In this document: positions 7,245 to 15,353 of the stretch, piece after piece
Layout: every line of letters starts with the position of its first letter
Numbering within the stretch: the first letter of the stretch is position 1
Source of the DNA: Neobacillus rhizosphaerae
GTDB lineage: Bacteria; Bacillota; Bacilli; Bacillales; Cytobacillaceae
Direction of reading: 5' to 3'
NCBI RefSeq assembly: GCF_937468385.1
Contig: NZ_CALBWS010000046.1
Coordinates: 1-33,163 of the forward strand
DNA length: 33,163 nucleotides
Notes under the pieces: generated by a model
What the model saw: the letters and a program-made list of their open reading frames with translations, nothing else
Databases searched by the model: none
Told to the model about the DNA's origin: nothing
Program-made: the position numbers and the translations under genes

Positions 7245-7278
7245 GTAATGGTTAATGAGGGAGAAACGGAGTTATGAC

Positions 7279-8544
7279 ATGAGGATTAGAGACTGGGATT
7301 CAAATTTAAAGGTTCGCTTGTTTGGGGAAGCAATGATGAACATTACGTATTGGATGTTTTTTCCCTTCCTGGCGATTTATTTTGCAGATGAATTTGGTAA
7401 AAATAAAGCAGGATTATTATTAGTTTTTTCACAGTTATTTTCAGTATTTGCGAATTTGATGGGCGGATATTGTGCCGATCGTTTCGGCCGAAAACGGATG
7501 ATGGTTCTTTCCTCATTTGGTCAGGGGCTTTCCTTCTTAGCCTTTGCCATCGCCAGCTCACCGTGGTTTCAGTCTCCATGGGTAGGGTTTGTATCCTTTA
7601 CGTTTGCCGGTGTTTTCGGTTCGTTTTACTGGCCTGCGAGCCAGGCAATGGTGGCTGATGTGGTGAAGGAAAAGGATCGAAACAGCGTGTTTGCGATTTT
7701 TTATACGTCCATCAATATTGCTGTGGTGATTGGACCCATTTTAGGAGCCATTTTTTATGTTCACTATCGCTTTCAGCTCCTGCTTATAGCCGCAGTGGTT
7801 TGTATGTTATTAGGACTGATTCTAGCAAAATGGACACGAGAAACGGCTCCTATTCATCAAAATACATCTCATTCCCGTAACGGTAAATGGTATTACTTTT
7901 TACAAAATCAACTGAAGGATTATGCGCTCATTGTGAAGGATAAAACCTTCCTATTATTTATTCTTGCCGGCGTTTTAGCTGGGCAGACATTTATGCAATT
8001 GGATTTATTATTTCCTGTTTACATTAAGGAAGTGGTTAAGCAACAAAACCTTTTTACCATTGGAAGTTGGTCATTTGCCGTTAAAGGTGAGCAAGCATTT
8101 GGGATTGTCCTTGCTGAAAATGGCTTCCTTGTTGCCCTAATGACTGTTGTTGTAACGAAGTGGATGGGAAAATATTATGAGAGAAACGTATTTGTTCTCT
8201 CCTCGGTCGTCTATGCTATTTCGATTATCCTTTTTAGTCAAACCCAGTGGATTTGGGGATTCATGTTTGCAATGGTTGTTTTTACGTTTGCAGAATTAAT
8301 GGGTGCTGGGCTACAGCAAAGCTTTGTGTCCAAACTCGCACCTGAACACATGAGGGGACAATATTTTGCTGCCGCTAGCTTGCGCTTTACAATCGCTCGG
8401 ACCATCGCACCACTTTCCATCCCTATGACAAATTGGATTGGCTATGGATGGACATTTTTTGCCCTCTCCATTCTCGCCCTTGTCAGTGCGGGATTATATT
8501 GGATGATGTTTCATACATTTGAAAAACAAAAAATAGTTGTTTAG
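7279..8544 (+). CDS. MFS transporter, 421 aa
   Basis: This is a 12-helix major facilitator superfamily permease. The loop 2-3 signature is clear (GGYCADRFGRKRMM), with hydrophobic segments throughout. The charged loops are small apart from a central loop containing KWTRETAPIHQN and the stretch leading to LKDYALIVKDKTF. It probably exports drugs or small molecules, like other drug:H+ antiporter-1 members; the substrate cannot be read. I start it at 7279 rather than the upstream in-frame ATG at 7255 because the site cggag at 7268-7272 is correctly spaced for 7279 and would lie inside the longer form. It is monocistronic, followed by a palindrome and a terminator. Confidence 0.85.
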   Translation: MRIRDWDSNLKVRLFGEAMMNITYWMFFPFLAIYFADEFGKNKAGLLLVFSQLFSVFANLMGGYCADRFGRKRMMVLSSFGQGLSFLAFAIASSPWFQSPWVGFVSFTFAGVFGSFYWPASQAMVADVVKEKDRNSVFAIFYTSINIAVVIGPILGAIFYVHYRFQLLLIAAVVCMLLGLILAKWTRETAPIHQNTSHSRNGKWYYFLQNQLKDYALIVKDKTFLLFILAGVLAGQTFMQLDLLFPVYIKEVVKQQNLFTIGSWSFAVKGEQAFGIVLAENGFLVALMTVVVTKWMGKYYERNVFVLSSVVYAISIILFSQTQWIWGFMFAMVVFTFAELMGAGLQQSFVSKLAPEHMRGQYFAAASLRFTIARTIAPLSIPMTNWIGYGWTFFALSILALVSAGLYWMMFHTFEKQKIVV

Positions 8545-8552
8545 GTTAGAAA

Positions 8553-8572
8553 AGCGCAAGGGCGCTTGCGCT
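8553..8572. repeat. short palindromic repeat-like element
   Basis: AGCGCAAG and CTTGCGCT form a perfect 8-base inverted repeat around GGCG, just after the transporter stop. No T-run follows. GC-rich aagcgcaagcgcc-type elements are frequent between genes in Bacillaceae, so this may be a remnant of such a repeat. Confidence 0.45.
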
Positions 8573-8613
8573 GGACAATTTTCAAAGTTCAATATATAAA
8601 TTCTAATACTATG

Positions 8614-8642
8614 AAAAAAGCACCCGTTTGGTGCTTTTTTCT
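8614..8642. terminator. terminator after the MFS gene
   Basis: AAAAAAGCACC (8614-8624) pairs with GGTGCTTTTTT (8630-8640) around a 5-base loop. It can act in either direction. Confidence 0.85.
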
Positions 8643-8704
8643 TTAATTAATTTTAAAAAATATTTTCAAAAAATTTAAATAATTCAATAAATAATTGTAC
8701 TAAA

Positions 8705-8733
8705 TTGTTCACATTTAGGTCTTTAAGTATTAT
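8705..8733 (+). promoter_or_regulatory. promoter for the tiny membrane protein at 8777
   Basis: TTGTTC (8705-8710), 17 bases and TATTAT (8728-8733), with an overlapping TATAAT three bases later. It is about 45 bases before the start codon. Confidence 0.5.
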
Positions 8734-8776
8734 AATTAGTGTGTAAAGGTTTAATAATCTAAAGGCGGTGGAATCA

Positions 8777-8893
8777 ATGGAATTATCGCAATTCATGGCT
8801 CCAACTTCATTGTCAGGAATGATTACATTTCTCGTTATCTTTTCCGCAGGTGTTTATTTTAATATAAAAGTATATGGTAGCAAGTTGCAGTAG
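8777..8893 (+). CDS. tiny single-pass membrane protein, 38 aa
   Basis: The 38-residue product has one hydrophobic segment (residues about 11-28, SLSGMITFLVIFSAGVYF) and a short basic tail. The ribosome site is strong (aaaggcggtgg), with its own promoter upstream and a terminator that overlaps the stop codon, so the unit looks complete and independent. I do not recognise the family. It may be a regulator of a membrane complex, as many such miniproteins are, but nothing here shows a partner. Confidence 0.6.
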   Translation: MELSQFMAPTSLSGMITFLVIFSAGVYFNIKVYGSKLQ

Positions 8894-8919
8894 AGATAAA
8901 CTATCTTTACTGTTTTTTT
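8888..8919 (+). terminator. terminator overlapping the tiny gene's stop codon
   Basis: CAGTAGAGATA (8888-8898) pairs with TATCTTTACTG (8902-8912) with one G-U pair, followed by seven Ts. The stop codon lies in the left arm. Confidence 0.85.
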
Positions 8920-9022
8920 GTGGACTTTTTTAAGCATACTATCCATCAGTAGCTTGCAGTTTCTTTTTCCGTTTAAAAACGATACAATATATAGGAAGAT
9001 TCTGAAAAAAGGAGATATACAT

Positions 9023-10255
9023 ATGAATGAATTTCAAAAAAACATCGAGAAATATGCTGAACTCGCCGTCAAGGTCGGTGTCAATGTTCAGAAGGGTCAA
9101 ACATTAGTGGTTAACGCAACTATAGATGCAGCTGAATTTGTTCGTTTAATTGTCAAAAAAGCATATGAAACTGGTGCACAAAATGTCATCGTCAACTGGA
9201 ACGATGATACCGTCAACAGAACAAAGTACGATTTAGCACCCGATGAGGCTTTTCAAGAATATCCAATTTGGCGTGCTAAAGAAACAGAAGACCTTGCAGA
9301 AAAAGGAGCTGCCTTTATGTCAGTTGTATCGTCTAGCCCTGATTTATTAAAAGGTGTGGATCCTGAACGGATTTCCAACTTCAATAAGGCAGCTGGAAAA
9401 GCATTAGCAAAATATCGGAAAGCAATACAATCGGATAAAGTAAGCTGGACTGTGATTGCAGCCGCAGCACCAGCCTGGGCTAGTAAAGTATTTCCTGACG
9501 AGCCGGTAGAAAACCAAGTAAACAAACTTTGGGAAGCGATTTTTAAAGCGACGCGTGTAGATGTTGAAAATCCCGTGGAAGCTTGGAAAAACCATGATGA
9601 AACCCTTCATGAGAAGGTCCGTTATTTAAATGAAAAGAGCTACCAGAAACTTCATTATACAGCTCCTGGTACTGACTTAACGATTGAGCTTCCGGAAAAA
9701 CATCTTTGGGTGGGTGCTGGCAGTACCAATGAACAAGGCATTGAGTTTATGGCCAACATGCCGACTGAGGAAGTTTTCACCGTGCCATTAAGAACGGGTG
9801 TCAATGGAACAGTTGCCAGCACGAAGCCATTAAGCTACGGCGGCAATATCATCGACCGCTTTTCAATTACCTTTGAAAATGGAAAAATTGTTGGGGTAAA
9901 AGCAGAGGAAGGCGAAGATATATTGAAGCGTCTTGTCGAAACAGATGAGGGCTCTCATTATCTTGGTGAAGTCGCACTTGTTCCTTTTGACTCACCTATT
10001 TCACAGTCTAATATTCTTTTCTTTAACACTTTGTTTGATGAAAATGCCTCCAATCATTTAGCCATCGGAAGTGCTTATGCTTTCTGTATTGAAGGCGGCA
10101 AGAAAATGTCCTCTGATGAACTAAAGGAAAAAGGATTGAATGAAAGTATTACCCACGTTGATTTCATGATTGGTTCCGCCGAAATGAACATCGATGGAAT
10201 TACCGCTGATGGAAAAAGTGAACCTGTATTTAGAGCAGGGAATTGGGCTTTTTAA
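9023..10255 (+). CDS. ampS: M29-family metallo-aminopeptidase AmpS
   Basis: This enzyme removes N-terminal residues from peptides using two bridged metal ions (M29, thermophilic aminopeptidase family). The true product starts at the ATG at 9023, directly after AAAAAAGGAGATATACAT. The in-frame upstream extension to 8918 has no ribosome site and crosses the preceding terminator. From this start the protein is 410 residues, the size I recall for B. subtilis AmpS. Expected metal-site neighbourhoods are visible: NMPTEEVF, GSHYLGEVALV, and THVDFMIGSAEMNIDG near the C-terminus with its His and Asp. It has no signal peptide, so it is cytoplasmic. It forms a single-gene unit. Confidence 0.92.
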   Translation: MNEFQKNIEKYAELAVKVGVNVQKGQTLVVNATIDAAEFVRLIVKKAYETGAQNVIVNWNDDTVNRTKYDLAPDEAFQEYPIWRAKETEDLAEKGAAFMSVVSSSPDLLKGVDPERISNFNKAAGKALAKYRKAIQSDKVSWTVIAAAAPAWASKVFPDEPVENQVNKLWEAIFKATRVDVENPVEAWKNHDETLHEKVRYLNEKSYQKLHYTAPGTDLTIELPEKHLWVGAGSTNEQGIEFMANMPTEEVFTVPLRTGVNGTVASTKPLSYGGNIIDRFSITFENGKIVGVKAEEGEDILKRLVETDEGSHYLGEVALVPFDSPISQSNILFFNTLFDENASNHLAIGSAYAFCIEGGKKMSSDELKEKGLNESITHVDFMIGSAEMNIDGITADGKSEPVFRAGNWAF

Positions 10256-10262
10256 GATAACT

Positions 10263-10300
10263 CAACAGAAGAGCAGGTGCAGCCGCCTGCTCTTCTGTTG
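10263..10300. terminator. strong hairpin after ampS
   Basis: A perfect 15-base stem (CAACAGAAGAGCAGG with CCTGCTCTTCTGTTG) has an 8-base loop and starts about 8 bases past the stop. There is no U-tract after it, so it may protect the mRNA 3' end or end transcription inefficiently. Confidence 0.6.
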
Positions 10301-10341
10301 TGGTGTAATATTTGCAAAAAATATATGGAAAATTTATTTTG

Positions 10342-10371
10342 TTGCGTAGTAAAAAATAGAAACGATACAAT
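10342..10371 (+). promoter_or_regulatory. sigma-A promoter for mscL
   Basis: TTGCGT (10342-10347), an 18-base spacer and TACAAT (10366-10371), 35 bases before the mscL start. Confidence 0.5.
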
Positions 10372-10406
10372 GTATTATTAAGATAGTGGATTGGAGGTAA
10401 TTATTC

Positions 10407-10796
10407 ATGTGGAATGAATTTAAACAATTTGCCATGAAAGGCAATGTTATTGATTTAGCAGTTGGGGTCATTATTGGCGGGGCATTTGGAAAAATTGTTT
10501 CTTCGCTTGTCGCCGATGTAATTATGCCGTTGGTTGGATTGGTAATCGGGGTAGCAGATTTTAGTGATCTTGCCTATGGAGATTTAAAATATGGCCAGTT
10601 TATTCAAACTGTTGTCGATTTCTTTATTATCTCTTTTTCCATTTTCCTCTTTGTGAAGTTTCTTAATCGTTTTAAAAAGAAACAGGAACCAGCACCAGTG
10701 GTTGCGAAAGTGGATCGTAGTGAAGAGCTTTTAGCTGAAATACGGGATTTATTAAAAGAAGATAAAGATATTTTAAGAAAAAATGAAACATCTTGA
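10407..10796 (+). CDS. mscL: large-conductance mechanosensitive channel MscL
   Basis: This channel opens under extreme membrane tension to release solutes after hypo-osmotic shock. The 129 residues show the classic start (MWNEFKQFAMKGNVIDLAVGVIIGGAFGKIV), here an N-terminal amphipathic helix and TM1 with the gate-lining glycines. A short periplasmic loop follows, then TM2 (about residues 70-92), and a charged C-terminal helix ending in EEL...RDLL. Length is standard. The ribosome site ttggaggt is well placed. The yetJ-like gene follows after about 50 bases with no terminator between, so both could share a transcript. Confidence 0.96.
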   Translation: MWNEFKQFAMKGNVIDLAVGVIIGGAFGKIVSSLVADVIMPLVGLVIGVADFSDLAYGDLKYGQFIQTVVDFFIISFSIFLFVKFLNRFKKKQEPAPVVAKVDRSEELLAEIRDLLKEDKDILRKNETS

Positions 10797-10845
10797 CCAC
10801 TTCTTCGTATATCTTTAATAAGAAAATATTTTTGAGGTGAATAAA

Positions 10846-11481
10846 TTGTATACACAAACATCTACTGAATTTTTACCATCAGTCCTACGGACGTTTGCTC
10901 TTTCCTTGGCGATTGCCTTCCTAGGCACAATGGCTGGAGTCTTTGTACCACAAGGTTTATTTATGCCATTAGCAATTCTCGAATTTGTTATGATTATGTC
11001 TGCTTTCCTTTTTAGACGGAAAAAAGCTATTTCTTATTCATTTCTTTATATTTTTACCTTTATCTCTGGAATTACCATGTTCCCAATCGTAAATCACTAT
11101 TTAACTACTGTAGGTGGAAATGTAGTTGTCATGGCATTTGCCAGTACCACAGTTGTCTTTACAGGCGTAGCTATTTACGCAACAAAATCAAAAAGGAACT
11201 TCTCCTTTTTAGGTGGATTCCTGCTTGCGGCGTTACTTGCATTAGTGGCGATTTCAATATTTAATATTTTCTCCCCATTAGGCTCAACAGCCATGCTTGC
11301 TTATTCCTTTATCGGTGTCTTGGTTTTTAGTGGTTATGTTCTCTTTGATTTTAACCGAATGAAACACCACGGTGTAAGAGCAGAAGAAGTTCCATTGATG
11401 GCATTAAACTTATATTTAGATTTCATAAACCTATTCATTAGTATCCTTCGTATTTTAGGGATTCTTTCAAGTAAAGACTAA
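10846..11481 (+). CDS. yetJ: BI-1/TMBIM-family membrane protein (YetJ-like)
   Basis: This is a seven-helix membrane protein of the Bax-inhibitor-1 family. B. subtilis YetJ is a pH-sensitive Ca2+ leak channel whose gate depends on a pair of Asp residues. Both candidate Asp are present here: SGYVLFDFNRM and the C-terminal LNLYLDFINLF. The overall size and the C-terminus (ILSSKD) match YetJ closely. I place the start at TTG 10846 (211 aa) because GAGGTGA (10834-10840) is then a properly spaced ribosome site. An alternative GTG at 10837 lies inside that site and would add three residues. A terminator follows immediately. Confidence 0.88.
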   Translation: MYTQTSTEFLPSVLRTFALSLAIAFLGTMAGVFVPQGLFMPLAILEFVMIMSAFLFRRKKAISYSFLYIFTFISGITMFPIVNHYLTTVGGNVVVMAFASTTVVFTGVAIYATKSKRNFSFLGGFLLAALLALVAISIFNIFSPLGSTAMLAYSFIGVLVFSGYVLFDFNRMKHHGVRAEEVPLMALNLYLDFINLFISILRILGILSSKD

Positions 11482-11488
11482 TAATAAA

Positions 11489-11518
11489 GGGAGCTTGGAT
11501 TTCCAAGCTCCTTTTTTT
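11489..11518. terminator. bidirectional terminator between yetJ-like gene and hydroxylase gene
   Basis: GGAGCTTGG (11490-11498) pairs with CCAAGCTCC (11503-11511) around four bases, followed by seven Ts. It touches the last base of the convergent hydroxylase gene. Confidence 0.88.
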
Positions 11519-13257
11519 CAACTGTTATGAATTAAGGTTAACCCGCGTTGAATCATTTGTTTAACAGAAGGTTCCCAGTCAGTGTTCTGCAGCCTCTCTA
11601 CGAGAAGAGCGAGATTAGGACTATTTTCATCATGCATCTGATAAAGCTCTATTATTTCCAGCCGTAATAACCATTCACTAGGATATTGGTCTTCTAAAAC
11701 GGCTAAAACATCATTAACTTGGAATAAACTATGTTCATTCCATTCAGAGCCCTCGCGCAAGTTGCGTATTTCTTCGTAAAGATTCTCTAATTCATTCCAA
11801 CTCTGCTGTACTGATATATTCTCTACTTCATCGGTTGGCTCGAACTCAAAATAGGCATCTGGATCTGCAGCACCAGCATATACAGAAGTAATGCCTGCAC
11901 CAACTGCCATATCATACGTCCCCCAAGACGGATCAAAAAGGACCTGATCTCTGTATGTCACTAGGCAGTCCTTAAACGAGATGATGATTGGCTTTTCCTC
12001 AGACAGCATAACGCTAGTAACGATTCCCTTAACCTTAACCCCACTTTGGAAGTTTAAATGGACAAGCTTTCCTTCGATAATCCCTAAATCTCGTAATTGA
12101 TCTTTTGAGCAATCTTCTAGAATAATATTACCTTCTAATCCCCCTATTGGCGTTCCAAATCCCTTACGATGGGTTTCTCTACCGTGCCCCGGCAATTGCT
12201 TATTTTCGATTGCTAATGCCGTCGGACCTTTTGTACGGAAATAAATAGCTTCCCCGTTTCCATCCTTTACAATTGCAGCTAATGTGCCGGTTACTTGCAA
12301 ATTAGAAGAAAATACCATAGTTGCTAGACTATCAGAATGTAGTGCTTTATCAAGACTTTCCGTTCCGCCTTTTCGAAACGCCATGGTAGAGGCAAATTGA
12401 TCGATGGCCGCTACTAATTCCTCAAAGTTTTTACAAACAAATAATTGCGGCTGTGGCTTGGTAATATCATATGGTGTCATCACGCACTCTTCAACGGAAA
12501 AAGGAATTTTCTTGACATCATCCGCTAAGCAGCTTTGGCTTTCTCCTACCGACGAAAGTAAACCGGCCCCATAAATTTTCGGACTTTCCAGCTCGCCAAT
12601 TAACCCATATTCCACTGTCCACCAAAATAGCCGTGACACTTGATCGGCTTCTGATAAACCTTTAACCTTCTTTCGCGCTTCAGCCACTTGCCTTTCTGCC
12701 TCTTTCACCTGCACTTGAGTCGAATGTGGATCCTCAGCAACAATCGTTAAATGGCGGACCGCTTTAAATACGTCCAACTTTTCCTTACTAGAAATCGCCT
12801 TGGCACCCATTTCGCCAATTTTCCTAACAAATTCACGGTACGATTCATCTAATAATATTGGAGCGTGTCCTGCTGCCTCATGGATCATATCAGGTGCAGG
12901 TGTATAGGCAATATTTTGGATTTTCCTTATTTCCGTTGCTATCGGTAAAATGCGATTAGCTAAAAAACCATAAAAGGCAGAGCCCGGGATTAACCCATCA
13001 ATGGTCACAGCCCCCCAGCCGACTTTTGCTAAACTCGTATTCATGTCATCTACTTTCGGAATTGATTCGGTTTTAATTCCTGAATCTACTAAACCATTGA
13101 CGTAAGCAGGATGGGCAATCTTTTTCAAGAAATAATGATTTTGCTTCATGACGAACCGCCAAACGGCATGGTCGATTGGCGTATAGTGATGGTAATATTG
13201 CTTCGAAATAAATGGCTGTAAATGTGCCATGGCCCTTTTTGTTACTTTTCCAGTCAT
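11518..13257 (-). CDS. phhA: aromatic amino acid hydroxylase (phenylalanine 4-monooxygenase-like), long form
   Basis: This is a pterin-dependent, iron-containing hydroxylase converting phenylalanine to tyrosine. The iron-binding motif HEAAGHAPIL gives His126 and His131, and the third ligand is Glu216 in WWTVEYGLIGE. A helical insert of about 40 residues (roughly 160-205, rich in Glu, Lys and Arg) separates them and is absent from short proteobacterial enzymes. At 579 residues it has a C-terminal extension of some 270 residues after the catalytic domain, as in other Bacillus long-form hydroxylases; its role is unknown. No pterin dehydratase gene is adjacent. The ribosome site is GGGGAAG. An ECF sigma gene lies 40 bases upstream on the same strand, likely in one operon. 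Confidence 0.9.
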   Translation of the reverse strand: MTGKVTKRAMAHLQPFISKQYYHHYTPIDHAVWRFVMKQNHYFLKKIAHPAYVNGLVDSGIKTESIPKVDDMNTSLAKVGWGAVTIDGLIPGSAFYGFLANRILPIATEIRKIQNIAYTPAPDMIHEAAGHAPILLDESYREFVRKIGEMGAKAISSKEKLDVFKAVRHLTIVAEDPHSTQVQVKEAERQVAEARKKVKGLSEADQVSRLFWWTVEYGLIGELESPKIYGAGLLSSVGESQSCLADDVKKIPFSVEECVMTPYDITKPQPQLFVCKNFEELVAAIDQFASTMAFRKGGTESLDKALHSDSLATMVFSSNLQVTGTLAAIVKDGNGEAIYFRTKGPTALAIENKQLPGHGRETHRKGFGTPIGGLEGNIILEDCSKDQLRDLGIIEGKLVHLNFQSGVKVKGIVTSVMLSEEKPIIISFKDCLVTYRDQVLFDPSWGTYDMAVGAGITSVYAGAADPDAYFEFEPTDEVENISVQQSWNELENLYEEIRNLREGSEWNEHSLFQVNDVLAVLEDQYPSEWLLRLEIIELYQMHDENSPNLALLVERLQNTDWEPSVKQMIQRGLTLIHNS

Positions 13258-13297
13258 CTGAATCTTCCCCTTTTCAAAAAATATTGAAGATGGAGCA

Positions 13298-13816
13298 TCA
13301 AGCTAGTGACAGCATTTTCGGACGCAGCCGATCCTTTGCCCGTTTCATTCTTGTTTTTACCGTCGACATTGGCAGATCGCTTTGTTTCGCGATTTCAACT
13401 AGAGTTAAATCCTGATAGTAATAAAGATAAATAGGATAGCGATATATTTCGGGTAATAGGTTAACCTTTTCAGCCATTTGTTCCGCAGAAAATTTATGTA
13501 GGACTTCCTCTTCAGGAATGGAAGAGGGTTCAAACGATACTGAATACGAATAAACCCCTTCTTTCCAAAAATGCTTTGACTTATTTTCTTTCCGCCAATA
13601 ATCTCGGCATTTATTAACGGCAACCGTATAAAGCCAGCTTTTGTATTTACTTTGCTCCTTTATTGAAGGATATGCTAAATAGGCAGATAGTAAAACTTCC
13701 TGATAAAGATCCTCCGCAAGTTCTTTGTGTTTGACTAACGAAAAAATATATTTAAAAATGGAAGTTCCATATTCATTCACTAATTCTTCAAATGATTGAG
13801 TAAATCCTTCACGCAT
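13298..13816 (-). CDS. ECF-type RNA polymerase sigma factor
   Basis: The 172-residue protein has the two-domain build of extracytoplasmic-function sigma factors. Region 2 (residues about 10-80) contains the core-binding and -10 recognition helix AEDLYQEVLLSAY through SWLYTVAVNKCRDYWR. Region 4 (about 115-170) has YYQDLTLVEIAKQSDLPMSTVKTRMKRAKDRLRPK. The linker is short, with no extra C-terminal domain. No anti-sigma gene lies next to it, which is unusual; instead the hydroxylase gene follows after 40 bases. Its target promoters are not evident: a CGTC in the upstream gap resembles a B. subtilis ECF -10, but no AAC-type -35 is found at the right distance. Confidence 0.85.
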   Translation of the reverse strand: MREGFTQSFEELVNEYGTSIFKYIFSLVKHKELAEDLYQEVLLSAYLAYPSIKEQSKYKSWLYTVAVNKCRDYWRKENKSKHFWKEGVYSYSVSFEPSSIPEEEVLHKFSAEQMAEKVNLLPEIYRYPIYLYYYQDLTLVEIAKQSDLPMSTVKTRMKRAKDRLRPKMLSLA

Positions 13817-13914
13817 TTTAATTATCCTTCCCTTCTGTAAAAATAATCTTCATATTAATAGACGGAAAGGACTTGCTCATCCCCTACACTCTCCAAGCAT
13901 TTTTTTATTCCTGA

Positions 13915-15246
13915 TCACTCCGTTGCTTTTTGAATCATGCCTTTCATAAAAAGGGAAACACCAATCTTCTTACAAATCGTTAAATAATGCATAAGCGCTA
14001 ATAAAACCGAGCCAGTATTCATCCCAATAATAATGCCATTCATTCTCCAGTCCGGTGAGGAACCAAGCCAGAGGATGAGCGAAAAAGAGATGATAGTCGA
14101 CCAAATGATATGAATAAATGCCTCCTTTATCAAGTCAAGGCCGATCAAAAAAGCCTGCATCGGCATGATAAAAAAGTGAAATAAGAAAAATGGCCATAGT
14201 AATTGGAGGAAAACAGCCGATGTTCCGGTTTTAAAAAATAACGACGTTAGTTCAGGTGCAAAGAAGTAGAAAAGGGTGACGGCTGCGATGCCATATACAA
14301 GGGTTAGCCTCATTACCTGCTGAAGCATTTTTTGCAAGGTTGGATAATCCTTTTGAGAATAGGTTTTCGACACGGCTGGAATGAGGACAATCATTAACGA
14401 GTGGGCAATAAATGCCGGGAAGAAGCCAATTGATATAGCTACTCCCATCAGCATCCCAAATTGCTCGGTTGCAAGTACACCGGTCATTCCAGAGTGTACC
14501 AAAGCCGCCTTAATAATGAAGGGCTGAATCGCACCCGTGAACGCTGAAAACAAGCGCAAACCTGTTGTTGGAATGGATACCGCCATTAAATTCTTCCGAA
14601 CGACCTTCCGATTCATATTGGAAAATGGCTGCCGCTTTAACTGTTGAAATTGAATGATAAACATGTAGATTAAATAAAGGAACACGACAATTTCACTGCC
14701 AATCAATGTGCCAATGGCGATTAACAATGCTTCCTCTGCATCGAAGGCAAAGAAGCGAAACAAGACAAACAAGCCCCCAAGCTGAATAACTTTCCTTAAA
14801 AAGTTGGATACCGCAATTTTCCCCATCTGCTGCTTCCCCATGAAATACCCTCTGGCAACAGAAGTAAACGAAATGACGGGAATAAGAATCATGACGAACC
14901 ATCTAACATAGGGATGATACGTATTGAAAACCGGAATAAACGGAATTATCAAGGTGGCTAATAAAAATAGGCCGCACGTAAAAATAATCGTAATCGAAAT
15001 CGCATGATAGAGAATATTCCGGTGATAACGTTCCTCTCTTTCGGCAATGAATTTAGAAATCGACACTTGCAGCTCAAAGCTCGATAACAAGACAATCAAA
15101 AATATCGTTGGCAAAATGGACATATATAGCCCTAAACCGTGGGATCCCAACTCCCTTGCTAGGATCATATTCACCAGGATTTCAATACCTTCCCCTAAAA
15201 AAGCAGACGCCGCTAAAAAGAACATCCCTCTGTAGTAAATAGCCAC
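13915..15246 (-). CDS. SpoVB/YkvU-type polysaccharide flippase (MOP superfamily)
   Basis: The 443-residue protein has about 12 hydrophobic segments and the layout of the MOP flippase superfamily, which moves lipid-linked or envelope polymers across the membrane. The N-terminus (FLGEGIEILVNMILARELGSHGLGLYM) carries the typical motif of SpoVB, MurJ and YkvU-like proteins. Length and wording seem nearest to YkvU, a sporulation-associated member, though I could not align it. The start is GTG at 15246, supported by AGAGGGA upstream; the first ATG lies seven codons in. It lies between the iron operon and the sigma-hydroxylase pair, without an obvious partner. Confidence 0.8.
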   Translation of the reverse strand: MAIYYRGMFFLAASAFLGEGIEILVNMILARELGSHGLGLYMSILPTIFLIVLLSSFELQVSISKFIAEREERYHRNILYHAISITIIFTCGLFLLATLIIPFIPVFNTYHPYVRWFVMILIPVISFTSVARGYFMGKQQMGKIAVSNFLRKVIQLGGLFVLFRFFAFDAEEALLIAIGTLIGSEIVVFLYLIYMFIIQFQQLKRQPFSNMNRKVVRKNLMAVSIPTTGLRLFSAFTGAIQPFIIKAALVHSGMTGVLATEQFGMLMGVAISIGFFPAFIAHSLMIVLIPAVSKTYSQKDYPTLQKMLQQVMRLTLVYGIAAVTLFYFFAPELTSLFFKTGTSAVFLQLLWPFFLFHFFIMPMQAFLIGLDLIKEAFIHIIWSTIISFSLILWLGSSPDWRMNGIIIGMNTGSVLLALMHYLTICKKIGVSLFMKGMIQKATE

Positions 15247-15329
15247 TTTCTAATTCCCTCTTTCCTCTCTCACTTTTATTAATCTATGAGACAAGTACCG
15301 TGAATAGTAGGGAAAATTTTCATCCAACG

Positions 15330-15353
15330 AAAAAAAGGGCTGCATTAGCCCTT
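15330..15353 (-). terminator. terminator ending the efe operon
   Basis: AAGGGCT (15353-15347 on the minus strand) pairs with AGCCCTT (15341-15335), followed by a U-run. The stem overlaps the efeU stop codon. Confidence 0.85.

Noticed and set aside
8918..9022. N-terminal extension of AmpS
   Set aside because: It overlaps the U-tract of the preceding terminator, and a perfect ribosome site lies before the ATG at 9023.
13817..13914. ECF autoregulated promoter before the sigma gene (CGTC as -10)
   Set aside because: No AAC-type -35 at about 16 bases; the match is too weak to report as a feature.
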